Source: UBA8337 sp965662725 (GTDB taxonomy: Bacteria; Pseudomonadota; Alphaproteobacteria; RS24). From it: a stretch of DNA of 30,217 bases. Shown one piece after another: positions 1 through 8,785 of the stretch. The stretch is from assembly GCA_965662725.1 (NCBI GenBank), contig CBFIIT010000019.1, positions 1-30,217 on the forward strand, written 5' to 3'. Position numbers and translations under genes: made by a program. Under the pieces are notes generated by a model, which was not told the DNA's origin, did not search any database, and saw only the letters and a list, made by a program, of their open reading frames with translations. Each line of letters opens with the position of its first letter. Position 1 is the stretch's first letter.

Positions 1-69
1 CCTTCAAGTCGAGTTCGGCTTGACTTCGTGAACACCGCAATTTAAGCAGTGGCTCACAACACCTCTTGC

Positions 70-147
<78 letters not shown>

Positions 148-186
148 CTTTTCCAAATTCTTTTGCTGAATTGTTGCAGGTTTAGA

Positions 187-210
187 GCCTAGAATCGGTC
201 TAGGTTTTTT
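187..210 (+). terminator. Intrinsic terminator after tRNA-Asp
   Basis: A perfect 6 bp stem CCTAGA (188-193) / TCTAGG (199-204) with the 5 nt loop ATCGG is followed immediately by six T residues (205-210). It is well placed to end the tRNA-Asp transcript. Its T-tract ends only 30 bases before the start codon of the autotransporter gene, so it also lies in that gene's leader region. Confidence 0.8.
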
Positions 211-240
211 ACTGTTTGGCTAGAGGTATTTTGCGTCTTG

Positions 241-3200
241 ATGGTGCGTGGTTTTCTTATCGTTTCATCGTTGTGTTTGGTTATCGCCTCACACATTCAG
301 CCCGCCTATGCACAAGTCGTAGTCAGCACCGATAGGGAAATTTCTGCACTAACCAGCGGCTATTGTTTTACCGATAACAACTCGGATGAAGTGCTTGACC
401 TTGGTGAGATAAATGTCTCAGCAGGTTCGCCGGTAATGGACCGTGCCACGCTTCCCGCCTCGGCAACGCCGCCGGCATCAGTCATGCATCTGGCGGATAA
501 TCTAGGCAATATTACAACTATAGACGATCATGTCATCGATATTTCGGGTTTTTGTATTGGCGGCGTGTCACGTACCGATGCTGTAACAACCGATTATGAT
601 GATGATGACCCGGCCGATGGTGGCATTGACCGCTCGGAAGACACCACGCTGACAGAGACCAGCGATGCAGATAATTATTTTGACGATGACGGCTTTACTT
701 TTGTCGGCGGCTCATCAAGCACAGAACAAAACATCAGCTTCACCGGCCAAGTGAAGGGCAATATTGCTGCCGTTGCGTCTGCGAGCAATATTGTATTCAG
801 CGTGAATGCCAATTCTGAAATTGATGGCTTGCTTGATTTGAGTAACAGCATCGAAAACGCGGTACTGACTTTGGCCGGTCAAATTGACGAAATTAATCTG
901 AGCGGTGCAACGAATTTCAATCTTACCTCGACGGCTGAAATTGGCGACACACTGACAAGCGACACGGATTATTCTTCTGCCAGTATCGGCACGCTAAACT
1001 TAAACGGTGCCAGCGATGCCAATGTCACTTTGTCATCCGGCGACTTCACCGAGATTGATTTGGAGGGCGCGTCAAATATCAACCTTACAAATGCCGCCGC
1101 CGGCACTCTCATTTCAGCCTCCGGTGTGACCGCCGGGTTGGAGTTTGCCAATACGGCTGCTGTGACAACTATTGAGTTTTTAGGCACGGATTACTTAACC
1201 GCCGATTTAGGCTCCAATTCCGTTATTCAGACGCTGACCGCCAACGACATCACCAATCCATCCTCCTATATTGATAATGATGGCACGATTGAACGGTTTG
1301 AAATCGGCAATAATTCCGACAGTGCTGATGTTGAATTGACAGTCATCAATGACGGTCGGATTGAAGCCAACACAAGTGACGCAATGGTGATTTCTGATAC
1401 CGATGCAGGCGGTGGCGAGATTGATGTGGTTATTCGCAATAACGGCACCATCCACGCGGAAACCAGCGACGCGATAAACTTTACCACTTTGAATGGCGGC
1501 AGGATTGATATTTTGAATGCAGGCACGGCATCGACAAACTCATCCGGCACGAATGATGTCATTTCCGCCAGCGGCGCGCGCGGCCTGTTTTATATGGAAA
1601 ATTCCGGCACATTGGAGAACAATAATAATCGGGTCGTCAATCTGCAGAATTTCGAGGGTTATTTTCAATTGCTCAATGATGGGTCGATTGAAGGCAAACA
1701 AGTCGGGATAAATTTAACCGGCGCCTCAGCTTCAACATCTACAGCGGTCAGAATTTACAATGGCTTCGAAAAGCTGAACGGCGTGATTTCGCGGGCGACA
1801 TCCGGCGAGCGCGAAATCATCGTCTCCGGCTCAAATGCAATTTTGCTCGACAATGTGCGCGGCCATATACTTATTCGAAACGGTGCCGGCGCAAGTATCA
1901 TTGCCCAAGACTCTTTGGCGATTGCCGCGTCGGGTGTAACCGGCAATATTGATATTGAAAATGACGGCACCATTCAAGCCAATCGAACACCGCCCGGTGC
2001 TTCAAATATTCGCGCCGTTAATTTCACCGCCATTACCGGTGATATTGACTTCTTAAACGATGAAAACGGTGAAATAGACGCGCGTGATTTAACCGTCAAT
2101 TTGGAAACGGTCGGCGGCAAAATCACTTTTGTGAATGAAGGTGATATTGAAACCACTCAAACAGTTGATGATGCAGACGCGACGGCCACCGATAATTATG
2201 CCGTGCGCATTCAAAGAAGCGGTGCGTTGAATGATGAGAATTCAATCACCAATAGCGGCACGATAACGTCAACCACGGACCACGCGCTTTTAATCACCGA
2301 CTTTGCCTGCGACGCCGATGATGATGATAATTTCTGTGTAGATAATTCCGGCACATTATCGGCCGGGCGTCAGCTGGCGCTTGGTGGCTCTGCCATCACC
2401 GATTTGAAGCTCCGCAATAGCGGAACGATTAGCGCTCTTGACCAAACCGTTAACCTGACTGATTTGAGTGGTGATATCATCTTCTCCAATAGCGGCACCA
2501 TTGCCGCAACCGGCGCGTTTACAGACCCGTTTCCGGACCCCGACAGCACCGCCTATGGTATGGCCTTGCGTAAGGCCTCAGGCGCTGATGTGACAATTGA
2601 TTTCGTAAATAGCGCGAGCGGCACGATTTCTTCTGACGGTGGCAATACGATTATCTTAACAGGCTTTAATGGGGCTAATGATGATGTCGACTTCGTCAAT
2701 AGCGGCACTATCTCAGCCAGTGCTGCCATCGCCGTTGATTTGAGCAATTCAACGGTTTCTCGATTTCGGAATAATGGCATTATTTTAGTAGATGAAGGCA
2801 CGGCGGTCGATTTGAGTAATTCGACCGCTACGCAATTCAGGAATGACGGTCTTATTTCAACAGATGAAAGCACGTCGGTTGATTTCAGCAATGCGACACT
2901 GTCTGAGATTATCAATGAGGGTTTTATTCTCGCGGGCAATAATTCGGCCTTATCATTGACCGGTGTGTCCGGCACTGCATTGCAGCTCTCAAATAGCGGT
3001 TTGATTATGACCGGCGCGTCCGGCACTGCTGCCGCGCCGACAAGCATATATGGCACGCTGGGCGCGTCTTTCACCTCAATTGACATCACCAATGGCGTGG
3101 CGAGCATTATTTCGACCGTTGGCAATGCTTTGGCGACGGCGAGTGCCAATAGTGGCGGCGCGCTGTTTTTGGATGCGAGCGTTGCCAGCGTCGATATCGA

Positions 3201-5847
3201 CAATTCAGGATTGATTTATGTTGGCGCGGAGGCCACTGACTCGGCTTCTGCGGTGTTTGCCAATCATGCCATTCGGATTACCGATATTGGTGCCAGTTCG
3301 GCCAGTATCATCAATCGGGCATCCGGCATTATTCAAGCTGAAGGCGACACGGCGATTTTCCTCAAGGGCGACAGCGCCGATATGATTTACTTCTCGCTCG
3401 ACAATAGCGGCACCATTCAGGCGCGGAATAATGTCATTGAGGTGCACGATATTGCCGGTGCCAGCACGGTTATTTCAAACAGCGGTAAAATATTGGCGAC
3501 CGCCAGTTCAGCCAATCATTTGATTAATTTAAGCGAAGTGAGCGCTGATTTTTTATTGACCAATAGCGGCACGATTTCGACCGCGGGCGAACGCGCGATT
3601 TATGTCGATATGAACAACACCTCTTTATCGGGTGATGAGATGGTGGTGTTTAATAACCAAGCCGGTGGCATGATTTCCGCTTCGGCCGCGACCGTGACCT
3701 TTCTTGATGTCAATGAGCAGATTAACTTTGATAATGCCGGCACCATTCGCGCGGCCAGTGGCGTCGGCGCGGTTTCGTTCTCCGGCATAGGCGACCATCA
3801 AGTCGATTTCGACAATAATGAAAGCGGCATTATCAGTGCTGCGAGTGCGGCAGCGGTTACGCTGGCCGGTTTTGAAGCGGCGCTGAATTTTAAAAATGCA
3901 CAATCCGCATCGATAAGTGCGAGCGATAATGTGATTGTTTTGACCCCGGCTTCTACAGATGCGCGACTGGACTTCAGCAATAGCGGCACGATTTCAGCCA
4001 GCGATGAAAGCGCCAGCCATGTGCTTCGTGTCACCGGCTTTGGCGGTGAATTGGCGTTTGAGAATTTATCCGGCGGCACGATTTCCTCTAATGGCACCCA
4101 TGCCGTGTTTGCCGATCACCAAGCCGCCGACCCGTCACTTGATTTCGACAATGGCGGTACCATTCAAAGCCGTACCGGCGATGCGGTGGTGATGTCGGGT
4201 TTCACCGGCGAAGTAAATATCAATAATAGCGGGACGATTGAGGTCACGGACGGGGCCAATGCCTTGTCCAGTTCGGCCGGCAATGAAACCGTGTTCAGAA
4301 ATAGCGGGCGCATTGAAGCGAGCCAGCGACGGGCAGTGTTCTTTGACAATTTCATTGTTGATGACGACACATCGGCACCGTCTTTCACCAATGCGGCGGG
4401 CGGCATTATTCGCGCTGCCTCCAGCGTTTTCGAGACCGATATCGGTTCCGCTACCGGACAAGTTTATACGCTGACCAATAGCGGCTCGATTATTGCCGAT
4501 AATGGGGCTTATGCGGTGAAGATGAGCGGCGCGGATATTGTATTGAACAATAGCGGTAAGATTAGCTCTACCGCATCACCGGCAATTTTAGCCGGCCCGC
4601 AATCGGAAATCGCCATTATGGGCTCGGTTATTTCCGGCGGCACAACTCCCGTGGCGATTGCATTGGAAGGGCGCGGCTCGGTTGTTTCGCTTTCAAATGG
4701 CGGCGTCATGTTTGGTAATATCTCGGCGCTGGATGAGGAAGATGATTATACCGATGCCGAAAAACACCAATTCAAGCTGAGTGCGGCACCAAATGTCAGT
4801 TATTATTTTGCGTTCCCGACCGCTCAATTCCGCTTTTTCATCGATGATGAGGAAATGGAAGACGGCAATGGCTTCGCTGCCGCAACGATGAATTTTCAAG
4901 CGATGCCGCTCATGCACGCGCATCACGCACAAGCGTCGCGCAATATTTGGCGACAAATGGAACGTTTGGATAATGATGGCGCGATGAAGTCTTTCGCCTT
5001 TACCGATGATTTGGAGCATGAAAAGACCTCGTCGCGCAGCTTTACTTTGGAGGGCGACCGCAAAGGGTTTGTGCAGAGCTTCCACGAGGTGGATTTCGGT
5101 TGGGTGGAAGCGCAATGGCTGGCCGCGGTGAACGAAACTTCGTTCAAGCTGGATGGCAGCGCCTTCACATTCGATAAGGGCTATCAAGCCTTGGGGCTGG
5201 GCTTTACAGATTTATTGAGCTTCGGGCCGTTTTCCATGTCCGCCATGGTGATGGGCGGTCTCGGCCAAACCGATATGACAAGGCTGGTGCTGACCAACAC
5301 TGTCAGTTCGGGTCAGTTCAATCTCAAATCATCTTATGACACATTGTTTTTGGATGGCGTTTGGGAGGCTTTGCTGAGCCAGGATATTATCGGCCGACGG
5401 GGAACCTTGACCTCGCGCAATCCATATCGGTTGAATCTTGAGCTGGCCTTTGGCGGCGCGGTGCATACGGAAAATAATGACGGCTATAAGGAAGGCAGCT
5501 ATATCACCGTATCCGATAAGGAAATGCAGTCCAGCTCGTTGGGCGGACGCGTGAAGCTGGAATTGGCAAGCCGCAATCCATACTCATATCAAGACTTGCG
5601 CACTTTCATAGAATTTGAGCAAACAGTCTTTGATACGGTCTCAGGAACCGATTTTTCATATAAGGTTGATGGGGCCGCCAAAAGCATTGATGTCGAGTCT
5701 GACCAAATCATGTTCAGCTCATTGGCCATCGGCATGGATGCCGATCTCGAAAATGGATTGGAGCTAAGCCTCAGTTATACGGCCATTGACGGCGATAATG
5801 AGAGCACTGAAACATCGCTGAATGCGGGCCTGAAATGGTATTTTTAG
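241..5847 (+). CDS. Giant autotransporter-type outer-membrane protein with NSGTI-like repeats
   Basis: The protein has about 1868 residues from ATG 241. An in-frame TTG at 238 would add one residue; AGAGG at 222-226 is the nearest ribosome binding site. Residues 1-24 form a signal peptide ending AYA|Q. The N-terminal part is rich in Asp and has an EF-hand-like loop (residues 45-56) and two Cys (42 and 105). Residues from about 330 to 1500 are a degenerate repeat array built around N-S/N/D-G-T/x-I, with eight exact NSGTI copies; this is the pattern expected of a beta-helical passenger. The last 280 or so residues alternate polar and apolar stretches and end in LKWYF, with a terminal Phe, as in the beta-barrel of type V autotransporters. 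Likely role: surface-displayed or secreted adhesin; ligand unknown. No protease catalytic motif was recognised. It is a single intact reading frame. Family assignment is from overall architecture, not from a database match. Confidence 0.8.
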   Translation: MVRGFLIVSSLCLVIASHIQPAYAQVVVSTDREISALTSGYCFTDNNSDEVLDLGEINVSAGSPVMDRATLPASATPPASVMHLADNLGNITTIDDHVIDISGFCIGGVSRTDAVTTDYDDDDPADGGIDRSEDTTLTETSDADNYFDDDGFTFVGGSSSTEQNISFTGQVKGNIAAVASASNIVFSVNANSEIDGLLDLSNSIENAVLTLAGQIDEINLSGATNFNLTSTAEIGDTLTSDTDYSSASIGTLNLNGASDANVTLSSGDFTEIDLEGASNINLTNAAAGTLISASGVTAGLEFANTAAVTTIEFLGTDYLTADLGSNSVIQTLTANDITNPSSYIDNDGTIERFEIGNNSDSADVELTVINDGRIEANTSDAMVISDTDAGGGEIDVVIRNNGTIHAETSDAINFTTLNGGRIDILNAGTASTNSSGTNDVISASGARGLFYMENSGTLENNNNRVVNLQNFEGYFQLLNDGSIEGKQVGINLTGASASTSTAVRIYNGFEKLNGVISRATSGEREIIVSGSNAILLDNVRGHILIRNGAGASIIAQDSLAIAASGVTGNIDIENDGTIQANRTPPGASNIRAVNFTAITGDIDFLNDENGEIDARDLTVNLETVGGKITFVNEGDIETTQTVDDADATATDNYAVRIQRSGALNDENSITNSGTITSTTDHALLITDFACDADDDDNFCVDNSGTLSAGRQLALGGSAITDLKLRNSGTISALDQTVNLTDLSGDIIFSNSGTIAATGAFTDPFPDPDSTAYGMALRKASGADVTIDFVNSASGTISSDGGNTIILTGFNGANDDVDFVNSGTISASAAIAVDLSNSTVSRFRNNGIILVDEGTAVDLSNSTATQFRNDGLISTDESTSVDFSNATLSEIINEGFILAGNNSALSLTGVSGTALQLSNSGLIMTGASGTAAAPTSIYGTLGASFTSIDITNGVASIISTVGNALATASANSGGALFLDASVASVDIDNSGLIYVGAEATDSASAVFANHAIRITDIGASSASIINRASGIIQAEGDTAIFLKGDSADMIYFSLDNSGTIQARNNVIEVHDIAGASTVISNSGKILATASSANHLINLSEVSADFLLTNSGTISTAGERAIYVDMNNTSLSGDEMVVFNNQAGGMISASAATVTFLDVNEQINFDNAGTIRAASGVGAVSFSGIGDHQVDFDNNESGIISAASAAAVTLAGFEAALNFKNAQSASISASDNVIVLTPASTDARLDFSNSGTISASDESASHVLRVTGFGGELAFENLSGGTISSNGTHAVFADHQAADPSLDFDNGGTIQSRTGDAVVMSGFTGEVNINNSGTIEVTDGANALSSSAGNETVFRNSGRIEASQRRAVFFDNFIVDDDTSAPSFTNAAGGIIRAASSVFETDIGSATGQVYTLTNSGSIIADNGAYAVKMSGADIVLNNSGKISSTASPAILAGPQSEIAIMGSVISGGTTPVAIALEGRGSVVSLSNGGVMFGNISALDEEDDYTDAEKHQFKLSAAPNVSYYFAFPTAQFRFFIDDEEMEDGNGFAAATMNFQAMPLMHAHHAQASRNIWRQMERLDNDGAMKSFAFTDDLEHEKTSSRSFTLEGDRKGFVQSFHEVDFGWVEAQWLAAVNETSFKLDGSAFTFDKGYQALGLGFTDLLSFGPFSMSAMVMGGLGQTDMTRLVLTNTVSSGQFNLKSSYDTLFLDGVWEALLSQDIIGRRGTLTSRNPYRLNLELAFGGAVHTENNDGYKEGSYITVSDKEMQSSSLGGRVKLELASRNPYSYQDLRTFIEFEQTVFDTVSGTDFSYKVDGAAKSIDVESDQIMFSSLAIGMDADLENGLELSLSYTAIDGDNESTETSLNAGLKWYF
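2731..2946 (+). repeat. Three tandem 72-bp units inside the autotransporter gene
   Basis: Three consecutive in-frame 72 bp (24-residue) units occupy 2731-2802, 2803-2874 and 2875-2946. Each begins A/S-V-D-L/F-S-N-S/A-T and has N-x-G-x-I near its middle. The DNA copies have diverged, but the phase is exact. Elsewhere in the gene the repeats are longer and less regular. Confidence 0.75.
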
Positions 5848-5931
5848 GCGGCTTTTGACATATCGTCGCGTATGCTGATTTTTATAGGATTTTTGGGCCG
5901 AAAACAGGCATAAAAAACAATGTAATATCTG

Positions 5932-5959
5932 TTGCAAAGCGGCGGTGGCTAACTATACT
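5932..5959 (+). promoter_or_regulatory. Probable sigma70-type promoter of the nuo operon
   Basis: TTGCAA (5932-5937) and TATACT (5954-5959) are separated by 16 bases. Both are close to the housekeeping consensus, and this is the best match in the 173-base gap before nuoA. The expected transcript start is near 5966, giving a leader of roughly 55 nt. Confidence 0.55.
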
Positions 5960-5974
5960 CCGCGCCAATTGGAA

Positions 5975-5995
5975 GAGTCTTACCGACTCGTTTTT
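5975..5995 (+). terminator. Short hairpin plus T-run in the nuoA leader (possible attenuator)
   Basis: GAGTC (5975-5979) and GACTC (5985-5989) form a 5 bp stem with loop TTACC, followed by G and five T residues (5991-5995). It lies between the predicted nuo promoter and nuoA. The stem is short, so it may be a weak terminator, an attenuator, or a fortuitous fold. Confidence 0.3.
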
Positions 5996-6020
5996 CACGG
6001 CGTTTTGAAGGGCGAATTTG

Positions 6021-6386
6021 ATGAATGATTTGCTGGTAAATTATTATCCGATTTTAATCTTTATGGCTCTGTCCGCTGTCATAACGGCGGCCCTGTTGGT
6101 CGTGCCGGCTTTGGTTGCCCCGTCAAATCCGGATCCTGAAAAAAATGCCCCTTATGAATGCGGCTTTGAAGCCTTTGACGATGCGCGCATGAAGTTTGAC
6201 GTGAAATTCTATCTCGTCGCTATTTTATTCATTATTTTTGACCTTGAAGTCGCCTTTTTATTCCCTTGGGCGGTCGCGTTTGGCGATGTCGGCCTGTTCG
6301 GCTTCTGGTCAATGATGTTTTTCCTAGCCGTGCTTACCGTCGGCTTTGCCTATGAGTGGCGCAAAGGCGCCCTCGATTGGGACTAA
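6021..6386 (+). CDS. nuoA: NADH-quinone oxidoreductase subunit A
   Basis: Small membrane subunit of complex I, 121 residues with three transmembrane segments. It carries the family signature around residues 33-75: NPDPEKNAPYECGFEAF, then the MKFDVKFYLVAILFIIFDLE region with the conserved acidic residues. The conserved Cys in YECG lies in the loop near the quinone site. I chose ATG 6021 over an in-frame TTG at 6018 because GAAGGG (6007-6012) sits 8 bases before the ATG. It is the first gene of the nuo operon; nuoB follows after 16 bases. Confidence 0.96.
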   Translation: MNDLLVNYYPILIFMALSAVITAALLVVPALVAPSNPDPEKNAPYECGFEAFDDARMKFDVKFYLVAILFIIFDLEVAFLFPWAVAFGDVGLFGFWSMMFFLAVLTVGFAYEWRKGALDWD

Positions 6387-6402
6387 TCAGTAGGAGCGGT
6401 AA

Positions 6403-6948
6403 ATGTCTGAACAAGACCTTTCCGAATTGAAGAAAAATCTTCCGGCACCAATGGCCGACCCGTATTATGAGCAAGTCTCAGAGCAATTGGCTGATAAGGG
6501 CTTTGTTCTGGCCTCTTCGGAAGATTTGATTAATTGGGCGCGCACCGGTTCGTTGCATTGGATGCTTTTCGGCCTCGCATGTTGTGCGGTTGAAATGATG
6601 CATATTCAAATGCCGCGACTGGATATTGAGCGTTATGGCGTTGCGCCGCGCGCCAGCCCGCGTCAATCGGATGTGATGATTGTAGCCGGCACGTTGACCA
6701 ATAAAATGGCGCCGGCTTTGCGCAAGGTTTATGACCAAATGCCGGAGCCGCGTTATGTGATTTCCATGGGCTCATGCGCCAATGGTGGCGGCTATTACCA
6801 TTATTCTTACTCGGTAGTGCGCGGGTGCGACCGGGTTGTGCCGGTTGATGTTTATGTGCCCGGTTGTCCGCCGACTGCGGAGGCGTTGTTCTATGGCATT
6901 TTATTGCTGCAGAAGAAAATCCGCCGCACCGGCACGATTGAGCGATAG
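6403..6948 (+). CDS. nuoB: NADH-quinone oxidoreductase subunit B (cluster N2)
   Basis: Peripheral-arm subunit of 181 residues that holds the terminal [4Fe-4S] cluster N2, which passes electrons to quinone. The expected ligands are present: the adjacent pair C60-C61 in GLACCAVEMM, C125 in SMGSCANGGG and C155 in VPGCPPTAEA. The first 30 or so residues are a variable N-terminal extension. ATG 6403 is preceded by AGGAGCGG. Forms the quinone pocket with NuoD. Length and motif spacing are normal for the family. Confidence 0.97.
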   Translation: MSEQDLSELKKNLPAPMADPYYEQVSEQLADKGFVLASSEDLINWARTGSLHWMLFGLACCAVEMMHIQMPRLDIERYGVAPRASPRQSDVMIVAGTLTNKMAPALRKVYDQMPEPRYVISMGSCANGGGYYHYSYSVVRGCDRVVPVDVYVPGCPPTAEALFYGILLLQKKIRRTGTIER

Positions 6949-6956
6949 GACGGATG

Positions 6957-7589
6957 ATGGCTGATTTGCAAACTCTCGCAGACCATATCACCGCCGGGCT
7001 GGGCGATAAGCTGGCCGGATATTCGGTGAGTTTCGGTGAGCTGACGCTAGAAGTCAATCCGGGCAATATCGAACCGGTTTTACGCTTTTTGCGCGATGAC
7101 CCTGATTGTGGCTTTACCCAATTGATTGATTTATGTGGCGCCGATTACCCCAATCGCGCGCTGCGTTTTGATGTTGTTTATCACTTGCTGTCGATGACGA
7201 AAAACCTGCGTATTCGGGTTAAGTTGCAAGCCGGTGAAGAGACACAAGTGCCAAGCGTCACCGGTCTGTTCGATGTTGCCAATTGGTATGAGCGCGAAGC
7301 TTTCGATATGTATGGCATTTTGTTTTCCGGCCATCCTGATTTGCGTCGCCTGCTGACTGATTACGGTTTTGAAGGCTATCCGCTACGGAAAGATTTTCCG
7401 CTGACCGGTCATGTCGAAGTGCGCTATTGCGATGACAGCAAGAAGGTCATTCAGGAGCCGGTTTCGCTGGTGCAGGAATTCCGTGATTTTGATTTTGAAA
7501 GCCCATGGGAAGGCGCGCGTGCCGCCGGTCTTTTGCCGGGCGATGAAAAAGCCATGCAGGGCGAAGAACAAGAAGGGCAGGAGGGTTAA
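6957..7589 (+). CDS. nuoC: NADH-quinone oxidoreductase subunit C (30 kDa)
   Basis: Peripheral-arm subunit of about 210 residues with no cofactor. The family hallmark appears in the middle of the protein: ANWYEREAFDMYGI followed by HPDLRRLLTDYGFEGYPLRK and DFPLTGHVEVRY. The C-terminal tail is short and rich in Glu and Gly. AGGA (6947-6950) is 6 bases from ATG 6957 and only 3 from the adjacent ATG 6954, so 6957 is preferred; the difference is one residue. It is a separate protein here and not fused to NuoD as in Escherichia coli. nuoD starts 2 bases after its stop. Confidence 0.95.
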   Translation: MADLQTLADHITAGLGDKLAGYSVSFGELTLEVNPGNIEPVLRFLRDDPDCGFTQLIDLCGADYPNRALRFDVVYHLLSMTKNLRIRVKLQAGEETQVPSVTGLFDVANWYEREAFDMYGILFSGHPDLRRLLTDYGFEGYPLRKDFPLTGHVEVRYCDDSKKVIQEPVSLVQEFRDFDFESPWEGARAAGLLPGDEKAMQGEEQEGQEG

Positions 7590-7591
7590 TC

Positions 7592-8785
7592 ATGTCGCAA
7601 GTTACCCAAAACCCGCAAGATGACCGCAGGTTCACAATTAATTTCGGGCCGCAGCATCCGGCTGCGCACGGCGTGTTGCGCTTGGTGATGGATTTGGATG
7701 GTGAGCGTGTGGAGCGCGTTGACCCGCATATCGGCCTGCTGCATCGCGGTACGGAAAAGCTGATTGAGCACAAAACCTATCTGCAAAGCGTGCCGTATTT
7801 CGACCGTCTTGATTATGTGTCGCCAATGAACCAAGAGCATGCTTTTGCGCTGGCGGTTGAGCGCATGCTTGGCATTGAGGTGCCGAAGCGCGGGCAATAT
7901 ATCCGCATGCTGTATTGTGAGATTGGTCGCATTCTCAATCATTTGATGAATGTGTGCACGCAAGCCTTGGATGTTGGCGCGTTGACGCCGATTACATGGG
8001 GCTTTGAAGAGCGCGAAAAGTTGATGATTTTTTACGAACGCGCCTGTGGTGCGCGTTTGCATGCAGCCTATTTCCGCCCCGGTGGTGTGCATCAAGATTT
8101 GCCGCAAGCTTTACTGGATGACATTGACGCATTTTGCGATCATTTCCTGACTGTCTTGGATGATATTGAAGGGCTGCTGACCAATAGCCGCATCTTTAAG
8201 CAACGCAATGTCGATATCGGTATTGTGACGCAAGAAGATGTTATGAATTGGGGGATGAGCGGTGTGATGGCGCGCAGTGCCGGTCTGGCTTGGGACTTGC
8301 GCCGCAGCCAGCCTTATGAGGCTTATAGCGAAATGGATTTTGCTGTGCCGATCGGTAAAAACGGCGATTGCTATGACCGCTATATTATGCGGATGGATGA
8401 AATGCGCGAGAGCGTCAAAATTATGCGCCAGTGCATTGCCAATATGCCGGACGGACCGGTTTCCTCGCAGGACGGTAAAGTCGTGCCGCCAAAACGGGCT
8501 GAAATGAAGCAGTCTATGGAAGCGCTGATTCACCATTTCAAACTTTACACGGAAGGCTATCACGTGCCTGAAGGTGAGGTTTACGCCGCGGTGGAGGCAC
8601 CAAAAGGCGAGTTTGGTGTGTATCTGGTCGGCGATGGATCGAACAAACCTTATCGCTGCAAAATTCGTGCGCCGGGCTTTGCCCATTTGCATGCGCTGGA
8701 TTATTTGAGCCGTGACCATATGCTGGCCGATGTGTCTGCCATTCTCGGCTCGCTGGATATTGTGTTCGGGGAGGTTGACCGATGA
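7592..8785 (+). CDS. nuoD: NADH-quinone oxidoreductase subunit D (49 kDa)
   Basis: Peripheral-arm subunit of 397 residues, related to the large subunit of NiFe hydrogenases, that lines the quinone-binding cavity with NuoB. The N-terminal signature GPQHPAAHG is at residues 19-27, and the HIGLLHRGTEKLIE region with the conserved quinone-site His follows. The C-terminus ends in DIVFGEVDR, as usual for this family. AGGAGGG (7579-7585) lies 6 bases before ATG 7592. The stop overlaps the start of nuoE (ATGA), which suggests coupled translation. Confidence 0.97.
   Translation: MSQVTQNPQDDRRFTINFGPQHPAAHGVLRLVMDLDGERVERVDPHIGLLHRGTEKLIEHKTYLQSVPYFDRLDYVSPMNQEHAFALAVERMLGIEVPKRGQYIRMLYCEIGRILNHLMNVCTQALDVGALTPITWGFEEREKLMIFYERACGARLHAAYFRPGGVHQDLPQALLDDIDAFCDHFLTVLDDIEGLLTNSRIFKQRNVDIGIVTQEDVMNWGMSGVMARSAGLAWDLRRSQPYEAYSEMDFAVPIGKNGDCYDRYIMRMDEMRESVKIMRQCIANMPDGPVSSQDGKVVPPKRAEMKQSMEALIHHFKLYTEGYHVPEGEVYAAVEAPKGEFGVYLVGDGSNKPYRCKIRAPGFAHLHALDYLSRDHMLADVSAILGSLDIVFGEVDR

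Noticed and set aside
6..26. Eight-base-pair inverted repeat (AAGTCGAG / GGCTTGACTT region) at the window start.
   Set aside because: It includes a G-T pair and has no T-run after it. It may be part of an upstream gene's end, but the truncated context does not allow a call.
5848..5930. Possible terminator of the autotransporter gene (CATA...TATG followed by T-rich DNA).
   Set aside because: The stem is only about 4-5 weak pairs, so it is not supported as an intrinsic terminator.
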